In this document: positions 37,872-45,412 of the stretch, one piece after another
Numbering within the stretch: position 1 is the stretch's first letter
Layout: each line of letters begins with the position of its first letter
From: Streptomyces sp. NBC_00513
GTDB lineage: Bacteria; Actinomycetota; Actinomycetes; Streptomycetales; Streptomycetaceae
Reading direction: 5' to 3'
DNA: 64,000 bases
Assembly (NCBI RefSeq): GCF_041431415.1
Contig: NZ_CP107845.1
Span: 6,386,001-6,450,000, forward strand
Translations under genes and position numbers: made by a program
Notes under the pieces: generated by a model
Database searches by the model: none
Told to the model about the DNA's origin: nothing
What the model saw: only the letters and a program-made list of their open reading frames with translations

Positions 37872-38795
37872 TCAGCGGTAGCCGGTGGTGTCCGCCGGGC
37901 GGTCCGGGTCCTGGACCTCGACCATGTACCGCCAGGCGTCCGGCCGGCTGCCGTCCAGGTCCGTGAAACCGTAGACCCGGGCCAGCTGCCCGCTGGAGAG
38001 GGACTGCCCGTTCCAGCGCGACACCTCGGGGTCGGCGGCGAGCGCGGCGACCGCGCGACCGACGTAGGCGGGGGTCTCGGAGATCCCGAAGTGCGGGACC
38101 CTCTCCAGCGCGTCCCGCCAGTTCGCCTCGGTCACGCCGAAGTGCTCCAGCATCATCTCCGACCGCAGCCAACCCGGGGTCAGCGCCACCGCCGTCGCGC
38201 CGCGCGGCCCCAACTCGTGGCCGAGGGCGAACGCCATCCGCAACACGGCCGACTTCGCGATGTCGTAGAAGAACGACACCCGGTAGCGGCTCGCGTTGTA
38301 CTCGGCCGTCCCGTCCGTCATCTCCACCACCAGCCCGCCCGGACCGCGCAGCAGCAGCGGCAGCGCGTGATGGCTGGTGATCGCGTGGGTCTCCACCGCG
38401 AGGCGCATCAGGCGCAGCCCCTTGTCGAGGTCGTGCTCCCAGACGGTGCTCTCCCACTCGAAGAGCAGCTCGCCACCCCAGATGTCGTTGACCAGGACGT
38501 CCAGCCGGCCCTGCTCGGAGTCGATCCGCCGGACCAGCGCCTCGACCTCCTCGGACACCAGATGGTCCGCCACCACCGCGATCCCGTGACCGCCGGCCGC
38601 CGTCACGAGCGCGGCCGTCTCCTCGATCGTCTCCGGCCGGTCGTACTCCGACCGCTTGCCGGTCGTGCTGCGCCCCGACACGTACACGGTCGCGCCCCGC
38701 GCGCCCAGTTGCACCGCGATGCCCCGGCCCGCGCCCCGTGTCCCGCCCGCCACCAGGGCGACCTTGCCCCGGAGGGTCTGCTCTGCGTCCGCCAT
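37872..38795 (-). CDS. SDR-family oxidoreductase
   Basis: 307 residues of the classical short-chain dehydrogenase fold. The nucleotide site is GGTRGAGRG (TGxxxGxG variant) near residue 17; VSGRST follows strand 2, suggesting NADP(H). NDIWGG takes the place of the NNAG loop. YDIAK near residue 176 supplies the catalytic Tyr and Lys. It oxidises or reduces an alcohol or ketone; the substrate is unknown. It converges with the TetR gene. Confidence 0.88.
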   Translation of the reverse strand: MADAEQTLRGKVALVAGGTRGAGRGIAVQLGARGATVYVSGRSTTGKRSEYDRPETIEETAALVTAAGGHGIAVVADHLVSEEVEALVRRIDSEQGRLDVLVNDIWGGELLFEWESTVWEHDLDKGLRLMRLAVETHAITSHHALPLLLRGPGGLVVEMTDGTAEYNASRYRVSFFYDIAKSAVLRMAFALGHELGPRGATAVALTPGWLRSEMMLEHFGVTEANWRDALERVPHFGISETPAYVGRAVAALAADPEVSRWNGQSLSSGQLARVYGFTDLDGSRPDAWRYMVEVQDPDRPADTTGYR

Positions 38796-38880
38796 GCCCC
38801 GAGCCTACGACGCCGCGTCGCGCGGGGCGCGGCGATCGGCGGGCGCGGCGGCGGGCCCCGGCGCCACCCCGGCGGGGGGA

Positions 38881-39163
38881 TCAGAACCAGTGGAGGGTGA
38901 GGGTGAAGGTGGTGTGGGTGGTGGCTCCGGTGGGGTCGGTGGCGGTGGCGGTGATGGGGTGGGTTCCGGTGGTCCAGGGTTTGCCGGTGATGCGGCCGGT
39001 GGTGGGGTCGAGGGTGAGTCCCCGGGGGAGTGTGGTGGTGGTGTAGCGGACGGGGGGTGTGCCTCCGGTGGTGGTGAGTCGGATGGTGCAGGTCTGGTTG
39101 AACCGGCAGGTCTGTGGGCCGGGGTCGACGATCCGCAGATCACCCGACGTCGGCGTGGGGGTC
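38881..39163 (-). repeat. 283-bp inverted repeat, copy A
   Basis: This encodes the end of the linker and the whole Ig-like domain of the phosphoesterase. It matches the segment 59919-60201 on the opposite strand at 281 of 283 positions. The two differences change Arg to Trp and Thr to Asn. Identity stops exactly at the stop codon on one side and in the Pro-Thr repeat on the other. Confidence 0.97.
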
Positions 39164-40143
39164 GGTGTCGGGGTCGGGGTCGGGGTCGGCGTGGGTGTGG
39201 GCGTCGGGCTCGGTTCCGTGGCGCCGCCGAACACCTCCGTGACGGGTGCCACGTTGGCCGCGTTGCCTGCGTGCGTCGCCGTCCCGAGCAGATCCTCCAG
39301 GGTGCGCAGCAGGTGATGGTGGTTGTAGGCGCTCGCATACGCGCCGGTCTTCACGTTCGCGCCGTGGAAGACGGTCGCGATCCGGTTCGAGCCGAGGTAG
39401 TTGTCCTCGTCCCAGGTCAGCACCAGCAGGCTGTTGTTGGCCTTCGCCCACCGCGCGTACGCGTCGAGGTTGTTCCTGGTCCAGGTGTCACCCGTGGCCA
39501 CCGGGCAGGAGTGCATGTCGTTGCACTGGTTCGGCACGACGAAGGACAGGTCCGGCAGCGACGCGAAATCGCCCTGCGGGAACTGCGCCCAGGTCTTCCC
39601 CGTGTCGAGCGGGAGGTTCTTGAAGGCGAACCACGGATTGTGCTTCTGCGCGTACTGCCCGCTGGTACAGGCCGTGGACCCCTGGCCCGGCAGGTCCTCG
39701 TTGTACGTGACGAACGTCCTGCCCGCAGCGAGGACCTCCTGGCCCAGGTTGAGGGCGGTCATCGACTGCGGGGTGTAGCAGCCGTCGCCGGTGATGCCCT
39801 GGGTGGCGCCGGAGAAGAGGTTGAAGTAGTTCGGCTGGCTGGGATGGGTCAGCGCCTTCATACCGGTCAGGCTCGCGCCCTCGTTCGCCAACTGGTTGAT
39901 GTACGGGGCGTTCGCGCTGCCGATGATCTCCCCGTACTGCTTGTTCTCGTACACGACGACCACCACGTGGTCGTAGCTCGGCAGCGCGGCGTCGGCGGTC
40001 GCCACGGAACGCGTCCGCGTGGTCCGCGCACCACCATCCGCTGCCTGAGAGTTGGCGACGGTGAAGGCGGCGAGCAACACGAACGCCCCCAGTGCGGCGA
40101 TCGGCGCGGACCTTCGGGTCCGCTGTCTCGCGGTGATGGGCAT
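38881..40143 (-). CDS. Secreted phosphoesterase with Pro-Thr linker and Ig-like domain
   Basis: 420 residues. The signal peptide spans about 1-35. A phosphoesterase domain (acid phosphatase/phospholipase C superfamily) follows, with HVVVVVYENKQYGEIIG, THPSQPNYFNLFSG and VLTWDEDNY as its metal and active-site segments. A Thr-Pro repeat links it to an 88-residue Ig-like (He_PIG) domain. The last 283 bases are almost identical to the end of a gene 20 kb away on the other strand (repeat copy A). The gene starts 58 bases after the last gene of the lipid operon and may be cotranscribed with it. Possible roles are phospholipid or phosphate-ester cleavage at the cell surface. Confidence 0.85.
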   Translation of the reverse strand: MPITARQRTRRSAPIAALGAFVLLAAFTVANSQAADGGARTTRTRSVATADAALPSYDHVVVVVYENKQYGEIIGSANAPYINQLANEGASLTGMKALTHPSQPNYFNLFSGATQGITGDGCYTPQSMTALNLGQEVLAAGRTFVTYNEDLPGQGSTACTSGQYAQKHNPWFAFKNLPLDTGKTWAQFPQGDFASLPDLSFVVPNQCNDMHSCPVATGDTWTRNNLDAYARWAKANNSLLVLTWDEDNYLGSNRIATVFHGANVKTGAYASAYNHHHLLRTLEDLLGTATHAGNAANVAPVTEVFGGATEPSPTPTPTPTPTPTPTPTPTPTSGDLRIVDPGPQTCRFNQTCTIRLTTTGGTPPVRYTTTTLPRGLTLDPTTGRITGKPWTTGTHPITATATDPTGATTHTTFTLTLHWF

Positions 40144-40201
40144 GGACGTCTCCTCCTCGATGCGGCGGGACGCCGGCAGGGGCGCCGGCGGGTGCCGGTG
40201 T

Positions 40202-41155
40202 TCATTCCTCGCGCCGGGCCGCTCCGGCCACGGCGATGTTCAGGAACCGGGGCGCCGGGCGCGCCCGATCGCGGAACTCCCTTGCCACGGCGGCCCGGAC
40301 GGCCGTGTTGCGTTCCTCGGGCAGCAGCATCAGCACGCTCCGTCCCGGGAGCCTCCCGGGCGACCAGGCCCGCGACGCCCCGGCCTCGCGGGCCCGGTCC
40401 ACGGCCCGGGCCGACTCCGTCGCCCATCGGGCCGGGTCGCCGCGCACGACCAGGAGCACCAGCCGCGCGCCCGAGGCCGCCGGGTCGAAGGACGCGTACC
40501 GGTGAGCGTCGGCGCCCCCCGGCAGCAGGGCCTGCCCGGGGCGGGTGAACAGGGCCGCGCGGCGCAGGGCCGGGTCCCCGTCCGGCAGCGCCTCGGCCAG
40601 CAGCCCGGCCAGCTCCGCCCGGTCCGGATCCACGCCCGGCGGCGTGTGCGCGTCGGCCACCGCGAGCGCCACCGCGCAGTCCGCCGACTCCGCCGTGTCC
40701 AGCCCGGAGGCCTCCGTCAACGAGCCCTGGACGTGCAGGTCGCAGCCGCCGCGCCCGTATCCGGCGCGGGCCAGCGCCCGCAGCACCGCGTAGGGCCGGA
40801 CCGCCCAGGCGGGCGTCCTCGGCGCGGGCCCCGACGGCGTGAGCGGCAGATCGCATCCGTCGGCCGGGTGGGCGAGCGAGCTGAGCCGAACCAGCCCGTC
40901 GTCTCGCGGCGCGGCGGCCGCCGCGACCGGCCAGCCGGCGCCCGCGACCGACCCGGGACCGGGGTGCGGGCCGCCCCCGGAGCCCGCCGGCCACACCTCG
41001 CGATCCAGATGGAAGGCGTACGGGGCGCTCCAGACGGCCGTCGGGCGCAGTCCGTGCGCCGCCTCCAGCGCGTACGCCACCAACCGGAACAGGGGGTCGG
41101 CGGTGGCCCGGCGGGCCAGGTCCGGCCCGACCGTGCCCACCCGGCCCGCCGTCAC
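40202..41155 (-). CDS. Galactokinase-like GHMP-fold protein, probably degenerate
   Basis: 317 residues with the layout of a galactokinase-type GHMP kinase: a central PYAVLRALARAGYGRGGCDLHVQGSL followed by a helix that should bind ATP, then a C-terminal domain. The P-loop analogue GLSSSAA is replaced by GLDTAES, and the sugar motif GExTDYN is missing, so kinase activity is unlikely as judged by eye. It is the last gene of the lipid operon; its GTG start overlaps the methyltransferase stop (GTGA). A binding or structural role for a sugar-bearing lipid is possible but unproven. Confidence 0.6.
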   Translation of the reverse strand: MTAGRVGTVGPDLARRATADPLFRLVAYALEAAHGLRPTAVWSAPYAFHLDREVWPAGSGGGPHPGPGSVAGAGWPVAAAAAPRDDGLVRLSSLAHPADGCDLPLTPSGPAPRTPAWAVRPYAVLRALARAGYGRGGCDLHVQGSLTEASGLDTAESADCAVALAVADAHTPPGVDPDRAELAGLLAEALPDGDPALRRAALFTRPGQALLPGGADAHRYASFDPAASGARLVLLVVRGDPARWATESARAVDRAREAGASRAWSPGRLPGRSVLMLLPEERNTAVRAAVAREFRDRARPAPRFLNIAVAGAARREE

Positions 41156-43086
41156 CGCTCGTCCCGGCGGACAGGCTTCGGGTACGCGGGGTCGCCGTCC
41201 GCGCGGGCCGGCGCCGGGTACGGGTCGCCGCCGTCCTTGCGGGCCAGCATCCGGTACGCGTTGCCACCGTCCATGCGGCGGGCCGCGACCGTGCGGACCG
41301 CGTCGAGCACCACCGCGCCCGCGAGGCACGGCAGCGCGGCCGCGCGGACCGCGCGGGCCAGGGCCCGCCGCCCGGGCCCCGCCGGGGGCGCCCACGGTCG
41401 GTCCGGGTCGGGCACCAGCCGGGTCGTGGTCAGGGCCACCGCGCCGACGAAGTCGTTGCCCTGGTGGGCCGGACCGTGTTCCTCGGCCAGAACCGTGAAG
41501 CCGCGGTCGGTCAGTGCCTCCCGCAGGTTCGCCGCCGGGATCAGGTGCTGGTGCTGGGGCTGGAACCAGGGCAGCCAGGCCGACCCCAGGAGGCGGGCCA
41601 TCCGCGACCGCGGATCCGGGAGCTCGATCGCGAGGAACCCGCCGGGCTCCAGTACGGCGGCCGCGGTGTCCAGCTCCGCGAGCGGATCCCGGGTGTGCTC
41701 CAGGTAGTGGTACATGCTCACCACCTCGTACTGGCCGGCCAACTTCGCGGCGAACTCGGGGAACTGGCCCTGGAAACCGGAATCCACCCAACCGCGCCGC
41801 TCGGCGTCCCGGACCCCGTCACCCATGTCCAGCCCGTCGAAACGGGTGTGCGGCCACACGGCCCGCGCCGCGTTGCAGAAGTGTCCGTGCCCGGTGCCCA
41901 CGTCCAACCAGGACGCCGGCTCGCCGTACGGTTCGAGCATCCCGGCGCGCTTGCGGTACGAGTCGCCGAGCCGCCCGAACACGGAACCCGCGCTCTCGCC
42001 CCCGCGACCGTCGTAGAAGTCCCGGTAATAGAACTCCAGCCCCTCCAGGGTCAGTCGGGGGTTCTGGAACACGTGTCCGCAGTCCCCGCACTCCTCCAGG
42101 GTGAAGCGACCCGGTTTGCCCTGGAGGAGGTCCGGCACCCGCACCCGCACCGCGAGCCGCCCGGAGCCGCACCACGGACAGTCCGGCCGGGGCGCCTCGA
42201 GGAACCGGTCGGTGCCCGCGGCCAGTTCGGCCCGGTAGGCGACGGCCCGGTCCTTGTCGGCGGCCGGCGGGGACGTGCGGGCGAGGTCGGCGGCCGTCCG
42301 CAGGGCCGCGCCGAGCGCGCGCGCCGGCCGGACGGCGCCGGCAGCGGCGAGGTCGGCGGGGCGCAGTGACGCGCCCGGGCCGGCGAGGACCAGGTACGGC
42401 TGGAGCCAGTACAGCCCCGCGGCGGCGGCGCCCCACCGGCCCTGCCGTGCGGCGACGGCCGCGAGCAGGGCCAGCCCGGCGAGCTGCGCCGCGACGACCG
42501 TGCCCGCCGGCAGGCCCTGCGCCCGCAGCTCGGCGGCCCGTACCGCGCCCGTCGGCTCCGGCCGGCGGCCCGCGCGGAGCGCCGGCGCGACGGCCAGTCC
42601 CGTCGCGGCGGGCGCGTACTCCTTCAAGCGACGCACCAGCGCGAGGAGTTCCGTAGGCTCCGGGGGCGCGCCGCCCGGCTCCACCCCCGCCCGGGTCAGC
42701 ACCTCCTCCGCGACCAGCACGGCGAACCCGGCGCCGCGGCCCTCGCCCAGCCGGTCGGCCCCGTACCGGGTCGGATCGACCAGCCGCAGCAGCCCGAGGG
42801 CGCGCTCGACGGCCAGATCGCCGGGCAGCAGGTCGAGCACCCGCAGGCCCTCCCGGTCGGCGTGCGCGCAGGCCGCCAGGAAGGTCGCCGGATCGGGCTC
42901 GACCCCGCGCGCCGTCAGCAGGTGCCATCCGGCCGCGCGCGGCACCCCGGTCGAGTCCGCCGGCGGGATCGTGGGCAGCACCGGGAGGGCACGCAGCCTG
43001 CGGTGGGAACGGACCGTGCCCGCGCCGAGGGCGACCAGGACCGCGGCGGAGGTCCACCGGATCCGGCGCGAAGGGGGTGGCGTCAT
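41152..43086 (-). CDS. SAM-dependent methyltransferase with membrane N-terminal region
   Basis: 644 residues. The N-terminal 300 residues contain a start helix, an unrecognised region and two or three hydrophobic helices near residues 195-240. Then comes a zinc-finger-like part (CPWC near 302, CGDCGH near 334, followed by VFQNPRL), which is typical of methyltransferases that also carry a class I SAM domain. The SAM domain has LDVGTGHGHFC near residue 399, MYHYLEHTRDPLAEL and ELPDPRS. A Lys/Arg/Pro-rich tail follows. It probably methylates the glycolipid product or its sugar at the membrane. The ATG overlaps the glycosyltransferase stop (ATGA). Confidence 0.8.
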   Translation of the reverse strand: MTPPPSRRIRWTSAAVLVALGAGTVRSHRRLRALPVLPTIPPADSTGVPRAAGWHLLTARGVEPDPATFLAACAHADREGLRVLDLLPGDLAVERALGLLRLVDPTRYGADRLGEGRGAGFAVLVAEEVLTRAGVEPGGAPPEPTELLALVRRLKEYAPAATGLAVAPALRAGRRPEPTGAVRAAELRAQGLPAGTVVAAQLAGLALLAAVAARQGRWGAAAAGLYWLQPYLVLAGPGASLRPADLAAAGAVRPARALGAALRTAADLARTSPPAADKDRAVAYRAELAAGTDRFLEAPRPDCPWCGSGRLAVRVRVPDLLQGKPGRFTLEECGDCGHVFQNPRLTLEGLEFYYRDFYDGRGGESAGSVFGRLGDSYRKRAGMLEPYGEPASWLDVGTGHGHFCNAARAVWPHTRFDGLDMGDGVRDAERRGWVDSGFQGQFPEFAAKLAGQYEVVSMYHYLEHTRDPLAELDTAAAVLEPGGFLAIELPDPRSRMARLLGSAWLPWFQPQHQHLIPAANLREALTDRGFTVLAEEHGPAHQGNDFVGAVALTTTRLVPDPDRPWAPPAGPGRRALARAVRAAALPCLAGAVVLDAVRTVAARRMDGGNAYRMLARKDGGDPYPAPARADGDPAYPKPVRRDER

Positions 43087-44249
43087 GACAACTTCTCCAA
43101 CCGGTCGGCCGCGGCGGCGGCCCCGCCGGCCGCGGCGAAGGAGGCCTGGATGCGGCGGGCGGCCCGGCGGGGGCCGGGATCGTCCAGCACGGCCGTGAGC
43201 GCGTCGCGCAGTTCCTCGGGCCCCGTCCGACCGAACCGCACCCGGACGCCGGCGCCCGCCTCGACGACCTGACGGGCCACGATCGGCTGGTCGTCCCGGA
43301 TGGGCGCGACCACCAGCGGCAGTCCGTGCGCGAGTGCCTCGCAGACGGTGTTGTGGCCGCCGTGGCTGACCACCGCGTCCAGGTGCGGCAACAGCTCCAG
43401 TTGCGGAACGCCGTCCTGGACCAGCACGTTCGCGGGCGTCCGGCCCCCGAGCGCGGATGCGGGCGCGGACACCACCAACTGGACTTCCTCGGAGAGGTGT
43501 TCGGCGGCTCCGAGCACCGAGCGGTAGAAACGGATCCCGGCCTCCTGGTTGAGCGTGCCCAACGACACCAGGACCCGCCGGCGCGCCGGGTCCAGTCGCC
43601 GCCAGGGGAAGTCGGGCGCCGCCGGCCGGGCCCCGAAGGCCGGACCCACATAGGCGTGGTGCGGCGGAACGTCGGCGCCGGTACCCACCAACTCGGGTGT
43701 GGAGAACACCCACACCAGCCGATCGGAGAAGCGCGGATCCCAGCCGCCGTCGTCCGAGCCGTACTCGCTCAGCAGCGCGCCGATCCGCTGCGACACCCAT
43801 TCCCCGACCTTGGGGAAACCGGCGAAGGGCCGGGTGAGTTCGGCGGAGGTGCTGGCCGACGTCACCCAGGGGATCCCGAGCCCACGTGCCACGAGCGGCC
43901 CGGCCAGGGTCTGTTGGTCGGCGACCAGCACATCCGGCGCGAACTCCGAGGCCGCGGCACGTACCCCCGGTTCCATCGCCCGGGCCAGCGGTATCAGCGC
44001 CTCCTGCCACAGGAAGCGCAGCGCTGCCACCCCGCGCAGATCGCGCCACCGCTCGTGCAGCCCGGCGTAGCCACCCGCGAGGTGCTCGCCGGCGGGGAGG
44101 ATCCGCGCGTGCGGGGGGAGCAGCCGGGCGAGTTCCGCGGGCGGCCCCGTCCAGGCGACCTCGTGCCCCCGCGAGGCGAGTTCCGCCCCGACGGCCGCGG
44201 TCGGATTGACGTGCCCCGCGAGCGGCGGAACCGTGAAGAGCACCCTCAT
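43083..44249 (-). CDS. GT1/MGT-type glycosyltransferase
   Basis: 388 residues of the GT-B fold. The acceptor half begins RVLFTVPPLAGHVNPTAAVG with the catalytic His, and the donor half contains VLVSLGTLNQEAG and SHGGHNTVCEALAHGLPLVV near residue 297, the nucleotide-sugar binding motif of macrolide-type glycosyltransferases. It should glycosylate the chain made by the upstream synthases. The start overlaps the hydrolase stop and the end overlaps the methyltransferase start, both by ATGA, so it is tightly coupled within the lipid operon. The sugar donor cannot be told. Confidence 0.9.
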   Translation of the reverse strand: MRVLFTVPPLAGHVNPTAAVGAELASRGHEVAWTGPPAELARLLPPHARILPAGEHLAGGYAGLHERWRDLRGVAALRFLWQEALIPLARAMEPGVRAAASEFAPDVLVADQQTLAGPLVARGLGIPWVTSASTSAELTRPFAGFPKVGEWVSQRIGALLSEYGSDDGGWDPRFSDRLVWVFSTPELVGTGADVPPHHAYVGPAFGARPAAPDFPWRRLDPARRRVLVSLGTLNQEAGIRFYRSVLGAAEHLSEEVQLVVSAPASALGGRTPANVLVQDGVPQLELLPHLDAVVSHGGHNTVCEALAHGLPLVVAPIRDDQPIVARQVVEAGAGVRVRFGRTGPEELRDALTAVLDDPGPRRAARRIQASFAAAGGAAAAADRLEKLS

Positions 44250-45070
44250 CGGATCAGAGCTCCCGTCCGCGCCCGCGACGCGGCCGTCGTCTGGAGGTGG
44301 GCGAGCACGGTCTCCCGCAGGACTCCACTGCTCTCCTTGAGTACGTCGTGCCCCAGGCCCGGCAGCACCGTCAGCGTCGCCCGCAGGGCGTGGTCGGCCA
44401 ATGTCCGGCCGCCCGGCAGCAGTTCGGAGTGCTCCCCGCACAGCGTCGAGGTCGGGCAGCGCAACCGGGCGTAGTCGGCCGGGGTGAAGACGCGACTGGC
44501 CGCGATGTCGTCGATCAGGCTGGTCCGGTTGAGCAGGTCGTCCGCGATCGAGGTGAGGTTCGCGGCCTTCCGCAACCGAAGGGTGAGCAGCTCGGCCGGC
44601 ACCGGGCTGTCCTCCAGGCTCAACGCGGCGGCCGACAGGGTGTCCACCATGTTCTCCACCCAGGCCCCGGCGAGCGGCGGTTCGAGCAGGGTCAGCCCGA
44701 CGACCAGGTCGGGGCGGGCCAGCGCGGCGTGCACGGCGAGGGTCGCGCCGTAACTGTTGCCGACGAGGTGCGTCGGCCGGTTCCCGAGGCCCAGGGCGTC
44801 GAGCAGGGCCACGAGATCGCGTACGGCCGTGTCGCTGTCGTACCCGGTGGCCGGCCGCTCCGAGCGGCCGTGCCCGCGCAGGTCGTACAGCACGGTCTCG
44901 AACCCGGACCGGGCCACCGGGACGGCCAGCGGACAGTAGAAGGAGGACAGGTTGTCGACGACGAGACCGTGCAGGAAGACCACCACGGGTCGGCGGTCGG
45001 CGTCGGCCCCGGCGTCGGCCGGGAGCCGCTGGACGTGGAAGCGCAGGCCGTTCGCGTGTACGAAGGACAC
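44246..45070 (-). CDS. Alpha/beta hydrolase
   Basis: 274 residues of the alpha/beta hydrolase fold: VVVFLHGLVVDN (oxyanion hole), DLRGHGRSERP, the nucleophile Ser105 in GNSYGA, an acid after strand 6 and His in GLGHDVLKE. Within this operon it is the best candidate for a thioesterase that releases or transfers the finished acyl chain, since the two synthases show no TE domain. The GTG start is ten bases after the ACP gene stop. Confidence 0.85.
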   Translation of the reverse strand: MSFVHANGLRFHVQRLPADAGADADRRPVVVFLHGLVVDNLSSFYCPLAVPVARSGFETVLYDLRGHGRSERPATGYDSDTAVRDLVALLDALGLGNRPTHLVGNSYGATLAVHAALARPDLVVGLTLLEPPLAGAWVENMVDTLSAAALSLEDSPVPAELLTLRLRKAANLTSIADDLLNRTSLIDDIAASRVFTPADYARLRCPTSTLCGEHSELLPGGRTLADHALRATLTVLPGLGHDVLKESSGVLRETVLAHLQTTAASRARTGALIR

Positions 45071-45079
45071 GGCGGCGGC

Positions 45080-45412
45080 TCAGCCGGCCGAGGCGGCGGT
45101 GGTGGCGGTTGCGGGGGAGCCGGCCGCCCGCGCGAGGGAACCGTGCGTCACCCGGGCGATGTGCTCGACGATCTCGCCCACCGACATGGCGAGGATGCCG
45201 TCCATGTCCTTCTCCGCGAGGAAGCCCATCAGGTCGACCTCGGCGCCGTAGCGGTGGTGCAGCGACTCGGCGAGCGCCACGAACTCGATGCTCTCCAGGG
45301 CGAGATCCTCGTTGAAGGTGGTGCGCATCGTGACCTCCTGGGCGACGAGGAACTCGTCGCCGACGATCTCCACGAGCATGTCGGTGATCTCGGCGAGGAT
45401 GTCAGTGGTCAT
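45080..45412 (-). CDS. Discrete acyl carrier protein
   Basis: 110 residues. The four-helix carrier domain is seen from ILAEITDMLVEIVGD to GEIVEHIARV, and the phosphopantetheine attachment site is Ser41 in DLALESIEFVAL. A short Ala/Thr-rich tail follows. It supplements the single ACP domain within the first synthase and may carry the starter unit or hand the chain to the hydrolase or glycosyltransferase. Its start overlaps the end of the second synthase gene by eleven bases. Confidence 0.92.
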   Translation of the reverse strand: MTTDILAEITDMLVEIVGDEFLVAQEVTMRTTFNEDLALESIEFVALAESLHHRYGAEVDLMGFLAEKDMDGILAMSVGEIVEHIARVTHGSLARAAGSPATATTAASAG

